Assembly (NCBI GenBank): GCA_016712345.1
Contig: JADJRH010000011.1
Coordinates: 1,674,001-1,738,000 of the forward strand
DNA length: 64,000 nucleotides
From: Polyangiaceae bacterium
GTDB lineage: Bacteria; Myxococcota_A; Polyangia; Polyangiales; Polyangiaceae
Direction of reading: 5' to 3'
The position numbers and the translations under genes are program-made. The notes under the pieces are model-generated. The model searched no databases and had not been told where the DNA came from. It saw only the letters and a list, made by a program, of their open reading frames with translations. This document shows, in pieces, positions 23,884 to 31,266 of the stretch; position 1 is the first letter of the stretch; every line of letters begins with the position of its first letter.

Positions 23884-24656
23884 TTCCCTCGAAACACGGC
23901 TTCTCGCCGCTCCAGGAACGAACGCACACCCTCCATCGCATCCTCCGATTTCATGATCTCACGCGTGCGATCGAGAAGCTTCGCCGTTTCCGCGGCCTCG
24001 CCGTGCGCCATCGCATGGCGCGCCGAGGCCAGAGTAGCCTGCACGCCAAGAGGTGCCTGCGCCGCCACGCGCGTTGCGAGCGCTGTTGCGCGATCAACGA
24101 GATCCGCCGCGGATGTGACCTCCTGAACCAAGCCAATCCGCAGAGCCTCTGCCGCGTCGAACATGTCGCCGGTCAAGAGGTACCTCATGGCGTTGCCCCA
24201 ACCCGTCATCGCGGGCATACGCATTGTGGCGCCGCCGAAGGGCATGATACCCCTTTTGATCTCGATCTGCCCGAGCTTCGTTGTGTCGGCCGCGAGCCGA
24301 ATGTCCGAGGCCAACAAAAGCTCAATCCCGATCGTCAAACAATACCCTTGCACCGCTGTTACCAGCGGTTTGGTGCGCACGCGGGCCTGAAGTCCCAAGG
24401 GATCCACGAGCCCCTCCGGGAAAAACGGCGCGCCGCTCGCCACCGCCGGACCCACTTCGTTCAGCTCCAAACCAGCGGTGAAGTGATCGCCGTGCGCAAA
24501 GAGCACCGCGCACCACAGCTCGCGATCCTCTTCGTAGTCCGTGATTGCCTGAGCCAGTTCGCGCAGCATTAAAAGGTCGAACGCGTTGCGTTTTGCCGCG
24601 CGATTGAGCCCGATCTTCGCCACTCTGCCGAGCCGTTCAAAGGTGATTCGTTCCAT
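23880..24656 (-). CDS. enoyl-CoA hydratase/isomerase family protein
   Basis: 258 aa from the ATG at 24656. Crotonase fold: RAAKRNAFDLLMLREL, oxyanion segment HGDHFTAGLELNE, and VQGYCLTIGIELLLASDIRLAA (the CoA-binding Gly turn). Then KLGQIEIKRGIMPFGGATMR, where the hydratase Glu would sit (E in IEIKRG), and YLLTGDMFDAAEA.RIGLV. It is likely an active crotonase acting on an acyl-CoA thioester; the exact substrate cannot be deduced. It overlaps the LMF gene by 4 bases. Confidence 0.92.
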   Translation of the reverse strand: MERITFERLGRVAKIGLNRAAKRNAFDLLMLRELAQAITDYEEDRELWCAVLFAHGDHFTAGLELNEVGPAVASGAPFFPEGLVDPLGLQARVRTKPLVTAVQGYCLTIGIELLLASDIRLAADTTKLGQIEIKRGIMPFGGATMRMPAMTGWGNAMRYLLTGDMFDAAEALRIGLVQEVTSAADLVDRATALATRVAAQAPLGVQATLASARHAMAHGEAAETAKLLDRTREIMKSEDAMEGVRSFLERREAVFRGK

Positions 24657-24738
24657 GGGCGCACCATACTCCAAGATGGGGCCTGTGCACCATGCACAGC
24701 CGAACGTTTTTCGAAACCGACTCGCCCGAAACACAGGT

Positions 24739-25749
24739 TCAATCGGCGGCCGCCGCTTTGAGAAACAGCTTCTCAAAAAGGCCGCGAATTTCCCGGTCGG
24801 CAAGCTCCAACGTCCCGTCACCCACCGTCAGCTCAAAAAGCCAGGCCCCTTGAAGCGCTGTTGGGCGCAGTTTGCCAAACATCCAAATGCCATCTTCTTC
24901 CGCAATCGCCCGCGCCGCGCCTTCGAGTTTTGCCGCATCGCCGCGCAAATGAAGGTGCAGCATGTTGGTGTGCGGCGGGTTTGGCACAATATCGATTTGT
25001 GACATGCCGCCAAGTTCCGTTGCAATCGACTTTGCCTTTGCCCAATACTCCCCCATCCGTGGAAGCCGCTTCTGCAATCCGAGCTTGGCCGAAAGCACCT
25101 CTGGGTAGAGGTGCACCAAGTTTCCGCCGTGCCGCCGCTGCCAGACCTTGGCCTGCGCAATGAAGGTTTTGGAACCGAGCAGTGCACAACCCGCAATGCC
25201 GCCAAGCCCCTTGTAAAACGACACATACACTGAGTCGAAAAGGGCGGCGATTTCCGCGTAAGGCCGGCCGTAAAATGGCCCCGATTCCCAGAGCCTCGCC
25301 CCATCAAGGTGAAGAGCCGTAGACCGCGCTTGAGCCACGTCGCGCAGCTCCAAAAGCTCCTCCCAGCTCGGCAGTTGACCTCCAATCTCACGCTGCGGAA
25401 GCTCCACAAGCACCGCGGCAAGCGGTTCTACAACGCCTGAAAGGTCCGCCGCGGTGAGCACCTTATGCCGGTTGCCAAGATGCACCCCGTGGAGCCCGTG
25501 GAGATACCGGTATCCCATCTGCTCGTGCATTTCCAGGTGACACAAGGAGTGAAAACCGATGCGCGTAGAACCGCGCTGCTCGGACCAAATTCGCATGGCG
25601 ATCTGCTGCGCCATGGTGCCGCTCGGCATGAACACCGCGGCTTCTTTACCCAACAGGGCCGCGACTTCGCGCTCGAAGCCTTCGATCAGCTCGCCCTCAC
25701 CGTACAGATCGCACGTCAGCCCTTCCGCCAGGTCGGCAATTTCTCGCAA
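24739..25749 (-). CDS. PLP-dependent beta-eliminating lyase (threonine aldolase-like)
   Basis: 336 aa from a TTG at 25749. The PLP fold is clear: CDLYGEGELIEGFE, FMPSGTMAQQIAMRIW, H..CHLE, ALHLDGARLWE and the cofactor Lys in SFYKGLGGIAGCALLG. This resembles low-specificity threonine aldolases. Homologous-looking sequence (RRRCTRSLTLNPPAAENPAQ) continues upstream of the TTG to a stop at 25846-25848 without an ATG or GTG. The true N-terminus is therefore missing, uses a non-standard start, or is frameshifted. It is upstream of the crotonase gene on the same strand, 82 bases away. Confidence 0.88.
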   Translation of the reverse strand: MREIADLAEGLTCDLYGEGELIEGFEREVAALLGKEAAVFMPSGTMAQQIAMRIWSEQRGSTRIGFHSLCHLEMHEQMGYRYLHGLHGVHLGNRHKVLTAADLSGVVEPLAAVLVELPQREIGGQLPSWEELLELRDVAQARSTALHLDGARLWESGPFYGRPYAEIAALFDSVYVSFYKGLGGIAGCALLGSKTFIAQAKVWQRRHGGNLVHLYPEVLSAKLGLQKRLPRMGEYWAKAKSIATELGGMSQIDIVPNPPHTNMLHLHLRGDAAKLEGAARAIAEEDGIWMFGKLRPTALQGAWLFELTVGDGTLELADREIRGLFEKLFLKAAAAD

Positions 25750-25877
25750 AAGCTGAGCGGGGTTTTCGGCCGCCGGCGGATTCAGGGTGAGCGAACGTGT
25801 ACATCGGCGGCGAAGTTCTGCGGGGCTGGGGGCACGGCAACCACGTTACGCGAAGCAACAAAACCCGGCAAGGATGC

Positions 25878-26852
25878 TCACCTTGACGAGTGCTCAAAGG
25901 CCCCGACGTTGCCCATCTCCCCATCCGCGGGATTGGGCACATCCGCCGGCGGCTCGGAAAGATAAGCGATGATCCCCACCGCCACAATCGACAGCACCCA
26001 TCCAAACCCGTAAGCGAACAATAACCCTACTGTGGCGAGGGGCCCGGGCGGTGCGGCGCGCGCGCGAAGGTGAATCTCACGGACAAGCGCGGCCCGCTGC
26101 GGAAGGCTCGCCTCGACAGGTGCCAAAAAAGCGCGAGCCTCATTGTCGAGCGCCGCGAGCGTTTCGGGAGCAACTGCGTCCACAGGCGCGTCGACGGGTA
26201 GGCCGCGGTCCACAATTCTCTTCGCGGCTTCGGCGATTCGAAAACGCCTGCGGACGCCGAATAACGAGAATGCACCCAATAGGCCGAGCAACCAAGCGCC
26301 GAGCTTGACCCCTATCGCAAACAGCGCGATCGCGCCCAATGCGCCAAACGCGGCTTCGAGCCAGCGCCACCTTGCAAAAAGTGTCACGCCAAGAACCCGC
26401 CCGCCGTCGAGCGGTTCAAACGGCAGCAGGTTAAACACGTTGATGTACACCGCCATTCGCCCGATCTCCCCGGCGATCCCGGCACCGCGCGAAACGAGCA
26501 ACAACGCGATGCCGACGCAGATACCCGGCAACGGTCCAAGCAGTAGAATGACTGTGCGTTGCCAAGCCGGCGCATCGGGCTTGCGCCCTGTTACCGCCGC
26601 GCCGAAGAAAGGCAGAAAGAAGATCTGCACATCGCGATACCCGAAGACCAACATTCCAAGGGCATGTCCAGCCTCGTGAAAGAGCAAAACGCCCACGAGA
26701 ATGGCAATGGACTCGACGGACCGCCCCGCCAGGCCCAGCGCAATGAACACCAAAAACAAAAGTGTGGAGACCTGCCAAGACGCCTTTTTGTTGGTTTCGC
26801 GCCCAAGCTCTGCCCGCAGATCGTCGGTAGGTTCGGTGTTTTCAGTCATCAT
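25878..26852 (-). CDS. M50 site-2-protease-like intramembrane metalloprotease
   Basis: 324 aa from tandem ATGs at 26852/26849. The zinc site HEAGH (His59, Glu60, His63) lies in a membrane segment (VGVLLFHEAGHALGMLVFG). The second S2P motif NLLPFEPLDGG (about 141-151) supplies the third zinc ligand (Asp). Several further membrane spans and a soluble region of about 90 residues precede a last span (LLFAYGFGWVLSIVAVGIIA). This family cleaves membrane-embedded substrates such as anti-sigma factors; no obvious substrate is adjacent. It sits between the lipoprotein and lyase genes on the same strand. Confidence 0.92.
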   Translation of the reverse strand: MMTENTEPTDDLRAELGRETNKKASWQVSTLLFLVFIALGLAGRSVESIAILVGVLLFHEAGHALGMLVFGYRDVQIFFLPFFGAAVTGRKPDAPAWQRTVILLLGPLPGICVGIALLLVSRGAGIAGEIGRMAVYINVFNLLPFEPLDGGRVLGVTLFARWRWLEAAFGALGAIALFAIGVKLGAWLLGLLGAFSLFGVRRRFRIAEAAKRIVDRGLPVDAPVDAVAPETLAALDNEARAFLAPVEASLPQRAALVREIHLRARAAPPGPLATVGLLFAYGFGWVLSIVAVGIIAYLSEPPADVPNPADGEMGNVGAFEHSSR

Positions 26853-26929
26853 TGTGGAGTCCAATGGCAGTGGGAAGGGCCGCGCCGTTGGCCCGCAAAA
26901 GAACGCTCGTCTCGTCTTTTTTGGGATCT

Positions 26930-27862
26930 TTACGGGTTGTAATAAATAAAATCGTCGTCCCCCTCGGTGACAGTCACCACCACAATGGTGTCGGCTTTGT
27001 TCGTTGCGTTGACCATTGTCCACGCCTGCTCAATCGCCAGCGCATGGTCGGGAGTTTGCGCCACCACCGCGAGAATCTGTTTCTCCCAAGCGTCTTCAGG
27101 TGCCACGTTGGCCGTGCTCAGAAGAATGTCGGCGAGCTTCCCATCGAGCACCGTGAGCGCCTGCGAAACAGGGTAGGGGGCACCTTTGGGGAAGCTCATC
27201 GCCCGGACAACACTCACCCCCACTTTGATACCGTCGATGGACACGAGCAGGTCGGTTTTCTTACCGTTGATGGTGTACACAATGTCGGCTTCACCCTTTA
27301 AAAACCCGGCATCGTTGCAACGGTAGAGGGCTTCGTAAGCGAAGATCTCCGAGTAGAGCGAACTCGCATTCAGGTTGCCCGCCGCGTACATCGCCTGCCC
27401 GCCCGCTGTCAGGTACATCGGGTCGATCGCGGGCTCACCGGTAAAGTCCAAAACGTTGTCGACGATCGACGGATCCGGCGACAACACCTCCGGCATGTTG
27501 ATCATGTCGCAGCCGGCCATCGCCCCGTAATAATCCACCGCGGATCCACCTGTGCCGGTGGTTGTGCCTCCCCCGGTTCCACCTGTTGCGCCCGCGGTTC
27601 CGCCGCCGCCGGTTGACATGGTAGAGCCGCCGCTGCCCGATGTGGTTGACCCGCCGGTGGCGGAGCCGCCCAATCCGCCGGACCCTCCGGTTCCTCCCGT
27701 GGCTCCTGCGCCTGTCGTTGTTCCGGTGGCGCCGGACCCGCCCGTGCCGGAAGTGCTTGTGGAGTCCGACCCACCGGTGCCGGAGCCTCCGTCTCCGCAC
27801 GAGCTGAGGAGCAGAACCAAAGGCAGAGTCAGAACGAGCGCGGAGCTGCGAGAAGTGAACAT
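26930..27862 (-). CDS. lipoprotein with Gly/Thr-rich linker, unknown domain
   Basis: 310 aa. The signal peptide MFTSRSSALVLTLPLVLLLS ends in the lipobox LSSC. Residues about 25-115 are Gly/Thr/Ser repeats, a spacer common in this organism. The C-terminal ~185 residues form one domain with ADIVYTINGKKTDLLVSIDG and VSVVRAMSFPKGAPYPVS, then QALTVLDGKLADILLST, which I cannot assign. The start region (about 130 bp) is duplicated at 31.08-31.21 kb, where only the signal peptide survives. A repeated palindromic word lies 70-105 bp upstream (27932-27967). Confidence 0.85.
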   Translation of the reverse strand: MFTSRSSALVLTLPLVLLLSSCGDGGSGTGGSDSTSTSGTGGSGATGTTTGAGATGGTGGSGGLGGSATGGSTTSGSGGSTMSTGGGGTAGATGGTGGGTTTGTGGSAVDYYGAMAGCDMINMPEVLSPDPSIVDNVLDFTGEPAIDPMYLTAGGQAMYAAGNLNASSLYSEIFAYEALYRCNDAGFLKGEADIVYTINGKKTDLLVSIDGIKVGVSVVRAMSFPKGAPYPVSQALTVLDGKLADILLSTANVAPEDAWEKQILAVVAQTPDHALAIEQAWTMVNATNKADTIVVVTVTEGDDDFIYYNP

Positions 27863-27931
27863 GGTTGCCGACCGTAGCGGATCTTGGCGTTGGCCGCGAG
27901 AGGCATTGTGACCTCAAGCAAAGAACGCCAT

Positions 27932-27967
27932 TTCCGCTCTTACTGTTCGTTCACGCACGCGAATGGG
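27932..27967 (-). promoter_or_regulatory. repeated intergenic word CGTTCACGC..GAATGGG, copy 1
   Basis: TTCCGCTCTTACTGTTCGTT continuing CACGCACGCGAATGGG. The first 25 bases are identical to 33270-33294. Both copies lie about 70-130 bp upstream of a minus-strand lipoprotein start. Related shorter copies are at 39144 and 47717. It may be an operator or promoter element. Confidence 0.45.
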
Positions 27968-28112
27968 CAGTTGGTAGAAAGGCGACCCGGCGAACATCTC
28001 ACCGAGCCCACGCCGCAGGCCGGTGAGGGCGATCGGGCAGCGGATGCTCATCCAAGCTCCGCGGCTTTTTCACACGAACGACACGATCGTCCGGCAATGT
28101 GCGGTCATCCCG

Positions 28113-28340
28113 ATGAGCAAGATAGTCGCCTCCACAAGCCACGACGCGTATGTCGACGCCCCGGAAAGCGAGTACGACGGGGAGACGCTGACAGCATACG
28201 ATCCCAACGATCCGGAGAGCATTCAACTGGCGCGACAGGCCATCATGAAGCACTTCGGACTGAAATCCATTCCGCCGCTTTGTAATGAGCCCGAGCCCGG
28301 CTTTTTCGAGCAACTTTGGAACGCACTTTGGCGCTGGTAG
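28113..28340 (+). CDS. small hypothetical protein
   Basis: 75 aa from the ATG at 28113. It is soluble and acidic in the first half (DAYVDAPESEYDGETLTAYD), then a helix (PESIQLARQAIMKHFGLKSI) and an aromatic end (FFEQLWNALWRW). No family is recognised. It lies upstream of the third AAA/PD-(D/E)XK gene on the same strand, within the segment flanked by direct repeats. Confidence 0.5.
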   Translation: MSKIVASTSHDAYVDAPESEYDGETLTAYDPNDPESIQLARQAIMKHFGLKSIPPLCNEPEPGFFEQLWNALWRW

Positions 28341-28441
28341 TTTGCGCAACGGCGAGGGGCGCCGGCCCGCCGAATCAGAACCGCTCGCTTCCCGTCGCCG
28401 GTTGGTGGTAAGGTGCCGCCGTGCCTTCCGGTGAATCCCCC

Positions 28442-30103
28442 ATGAAGTTTATCCCTGCCATCGGCGAGTCTGATTTTCGTGCGCTTCGTGAAGCACGACA
28501 CGGCTACATCGACAAGACCAACTTCATTGTTCAGGTTCTTGCGGATCCAAGCAAAGTTCTGCTTTTTCCGCGCCCACGGCGGTTCGGCAAAACGCTCAAC
28601 CTCTCGGCGCTTGGTTACTTTCTTCGGAAAACGGATGAAGACCTGTCCTCTCTCTTCGACGGGCTGGAAGTCACGCGCGATCCGGCGGCGATGCGCCACT
28701 TTCAGCAATATCCAACGCTGTATGTCACATTCAAAGACATCAAGGCAACCTCGTTCGCCGACGCGCTTAACGCCATCGGCGGCCGAATTCGGGGGCTTTA
28801 CGAAGATCACGAGCACATCCTGACGGGTGGGTCGCTGCATGTCGGTCAGGCGAAGATGTTTGAGCGTATCCTTGCTGGGGAGGCCACCAAACAGGATCTT
28901 CAAGATTCGCTCTTTGAGCTATCGAAGATGCTCCACCGGCACCACAAAAAAGGCGTTGTCATTCTGATTGATGAATACGACACCCCCATTCAGTCCGGGT
29001 ACCTGAATGGTTTTTTTGAGGAGATTGTCCTGTTCTTTCGCAACTTCTTCTCCGCGGCCCTCAAAGACAACAATGCCCTGTTCAAGGGTGTGTTAACGGG
29101 CATTCTGCGCGTATCCAAAGAAAACATGTTTTCGGGGCTCAACAACATCATGGTTCATTCGATCCTGAGCCCCCGCAATGCGACCGCGTTTGGATTTACC
29201 GAAGAAGAAGTGGCAAGCATTATCGATCCTGACCGTCTCGAAGAGGTCCGGTCGTGGTACAATGGGTATCTCTTCGGCGGTCAGGTCATCTATAATCCCT
29301 GGTCCATTCTCAACTATGTCAGCATGGGTAGGCTCGCACCCTATTGGGTCAACACAAGCTCCAACGACTTGGTGGAGCACCTTGCCACTCGGCAGGGAAT
29401 GGGCCTTTCGGCCATGTCCGCCGCGCTGCTCAATGGGGAAACAATCGATGTTCCGATTGATGACAACGTGGTGCTTCGGGATATCGATCGACAGCCCGAC
29501 GCGCTGTGGAACTTCTTACTTTTTTCAGGGTATCTCAAGCTGGTCGACCTCTACTCCAACGACATGGGTGACCTGAGGGGAGAGCTTGCCATCCCCAATA
29601 TCGAAGTGCGCAATGTGTATCGCACAATGTTTCGCCATTGGCTGGAAAAGGTCGCCCCGAAACCGGACATCCTCAACGAGCTTGTCCAAGCGCTGCTCGA
29701 TGGCGACGCGCCCACGGTAGAATCGTTTCTCCAACAGATCTTACTCACCGTTTTGTCTTATCAAGACGGCGCGGGCCGAGAGCCTGAAAAGCTCTACCAC
29801 GGCCTGGTACTCGGGCTCTTGGTACATCTAGAACCCCACTATCAGGTTCTGTCCAACCGTGAGTCGGGGTATGGCCGCGCCGATGTACTCATGATCCCCA
29901 AGACCCAAGGGCGGCCGGGTGTGGTGATGGAACTCAAGGTGCCTTTCGGCAAAGAGACACCCGAAATGGCGCTCGAAAAAGCGAAAAAGCAAATCCGTGA
30001 TCGCAAATATGCCATTCAGGTGGCGCAGGCCGGCGCCTCGCCCGTGCGGGAATATGCGATGGCGTTTGATGGAAAACAGGTGTGGGTCAAGCTGCTTGAA
30101 TAG
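28442..30103 (+). CDS. AAA-ATPase-like / PD-(D/E)XK protein
   Basis: 553 aa from the ATG at 28442. Same architecture as 15003-16676 and clearly a close paralogue: MKFIPAIGESDFRALREA, Walker A variant RPRRFGKTLNLSALGYFLRK, Walker B VVILIDEYDTPIQ, GILRVSKENMFSGLNNI, WYNGYLFGGQVIYNPWSI. The C-terminal nuclease fold has GYGRADVLM, VVMELKV and KKQIRDRKYA. All motifs of ATPase and nuclease are intact. It is preceded by a 75-aa protein and lies inside a ~3.2-kb segment bounded by ~130-bp direct repeats. Function unproven. Confidence 0.9.
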   Translation: MKFIPAIGESDFRALREARHGYIDKTNFIVQVLADPSKVLLFPRPRRFGKTLNLSALGYFLRKTDEDLSSLFDGLEVTRDPAAMRHFQQYPTLYVTFKDIKATSFADALNAIGGRIRGLYEDHEHILTGGSLHVGQAKMFERILAGEATKQDLQDSLFELSKMLHRHHKKGVVILIDEYDTPIQSGYLNGFFEEIVLFFRNFFSAALKDNNALFKGVLTGILRVSKENMFSGLNNIMVHSILSPRNATAFGFTEEEVASIIDPDRLEEVRSWYNGYLFGGQVIYNPWSILNYVSMGRLAPYWVNTSSNDLVEHLATRQGMGLSAMSAALLNGETIDVPIDDNVVLRDIDRQPDALWNFLLFSGYLKLVDLYSNDMGDLRGELAIPNIEVRNVYRTMFRHWLEKVAPKPDILNELVQALLDGDAPTVESFLQQILLTVLSYQDGAGREPEKLYHGLVLGLLVHLEPHYQVLSNRESGYGRADVLMIPKTQGRPGVVMELKVPFGKETPEMALEKAKKQIRDRKYAIQVAQAGASPVREYAMAFDGKQVWVKLLE

Positions 30104-30434
30104 CCACGCATCGTGGCCGCTGCTTGAACCACCGTCTATGCCGCACAACCCCAAACCTGCAAGTGGCCAAGTCGTACCGGCGGTTCTGTCGAAGCGGATC
30201 GACACACGCACTTTCTCCCGGATAGCCTGACAGACGAGACGCCGCCAGATTGTGACCAGGGGGGTGCAGTTTGTGCACCGCCGGAACTCGGCTTTTGCGA
30301 AGGCCGGCGACGCCCGTCCTTCTGCGCACACGAAATGCGGGTCGTTTCTTGGAATTGGGAGGGTCATGTGCAAAAGGGCGGGCCGCGACATGTCGTCACA
30401 TGGGCGAACGCAAAGCGGTTGTTACAATCGGACG
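30104..30434. other. intergenic stretch without a gene
   Basis: About 330 bp. The only structure I see is a 6-bp hairpin (GGTGCA/TGCACC, 30263-30279). No repeat, RNA or gene is recognisable. Confidence 0.5.
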
Positions 30435-30977
30435 ATGAAGTCTCGAACGTGGACACGGTTGGTCGGCGTGCTCTTCAGTCGTTTCGCCGTCGCCGTGATG
30501 CTGTTCACCGGGGTCGGGTTATCCAAGCCGCTTCCCGCGTTTTCGGCCGAACCGTCCGCGGCGACCGAACGTCCCGCGAAAGGTGAGGCGGCGCTTCTTG
30601 GGAGGCTGGTCGCCCCGTGTTGCTGGACGCAAACGCTGGATGTCCACGCGGGGCCGCAGGCCGATGCGTTGCGTGCCGAGGTCCGCGCCAGGCTCGTTGC
30701 GGGCGAGTCGGCGCATGCCATTGAGACCGACTTGGTTGCGCGCTACGGTTCCCGCATCCTGGCCGAACCGCCGGGCCAGCCCCTGCCATGGGTAGGTGTG
30801 GGGTTTGGGGTGCTCTCGCTGGCCGCCGCGGGCGCGTTGGTTATCGCCATCCGTCGGTGGACGCGCCGAAGCGACCCCGCTCTCGCGCCCGGCGGTGCGG
30901 CGTTGCCGACATCTCCGAGTCAACGGGACGCGGACGATGAGCGTCTCGACGAGGAGTTGCGTCTCCTCGACAATTAA
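30435..30977 (+). CDS. CcmH/CycL/NrfF-family protein with an adjacent Cys pair
   Basis: 180 aa from the ATG at 30435. Signal peptide or N-terminal anchor (about 1-37). The CcmH-type domain follows (about 52-112): LLGRLVAPCCWTQTLDVHAG, LRAEVRARLVAGESAHAIE and LVARYGSRILAEPPGQ; then a membrane span (about 122-146) and a charged tail. Canonical CcmH has LRCxxCQ and reduces apocytochrome c haem-binding cysteines. Here the two Cys (62, 63) are adjacent (APCCW), so the usual CxxC chemistry is altered. No other cytochrome c maturation gene is nearby. Confidence 0.8.
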   Translation: MKSRTWTRLVGVLFSRFAVAVMLFTGVGLSKPLPAFSAEPSAATERPAKGEAALLGRLVAPCCWTQTLDVHAGPQADALRAEVRARLVAGESAHAIETDLVARYGSRILAEPPGQPLPWVGVGFGVLSLAAAGALVIAIRRWTRRSDPALAPGGAALPTSPSQRDADDERLDEELRLLDN

Positions 30978-30993
30978 AGGCGTTGCGTCTCCT

Positions 30994-31062
30994 CACTACC
31001 CATTGCCCGATTCTACTCATTAGCCACGTTCTACCCATTACCACGTTCTACCCATTCACGGC
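30994..31062 (-). repeat. cluster of TTCTACCCATT words
   Basis: CTACCCATT at about 31000 and TTCTACCCATT at about 31027 and 31047, with an interrupted TTCTACTCATT between. This is the reverse complement of the ATGGGTAGAA cluster at 11261-11337. It sits exactly at the 3' edge of the truncated lipoprotein copy. Confidence 0.75.
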
Positions 31063-31171
31063 GGGTATACCCACGTGACCCGCCGGTGCCGGAGCCTCCG
31101 TCCCCGCACGAGGTCATGAGCAGAACAAAAGGCAGAGTCAGAACAAGCGCAGCGCTGCGAGAAGTGAACAT
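31031..31171 (-). pseudogene. truncated duplicate of the 26930-27862 lipoprotein
   Basis: 46 codons: MFTSRSAALVLTLPFVLLMT, lipobox TSC and GDGGSGTGGS, nearly identical to the first ~32 residues of the lipoprotein at 27862. It then runs into unrelated sequence (RGYTRREW) inside the TTCTACCCATT cluster and stops. The matching DNA is 31077-31217 versus about 27769-27906, in the same orientation. It is most simply a duplication scar; a surviving micro-lipoprotein is possible. Confidence 0.75.
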
Positions 31172-31266
31172 AGTTGTCGACCGTAGCGGATCTTGTCGCC
31201 GGCCGCGAGAGGCACTGTTTGAAAGAGGCAAGGCGCCGAGGCGTTTTTGGAGACGGGGAAAAGAGT

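Noticed and set aside
23592..24572. Plus-strand frame of 326 codons
   Set aside because: Antisense to the crotonase and LMF genes and very Arg-rich, typical of GC-rich shadow frames.
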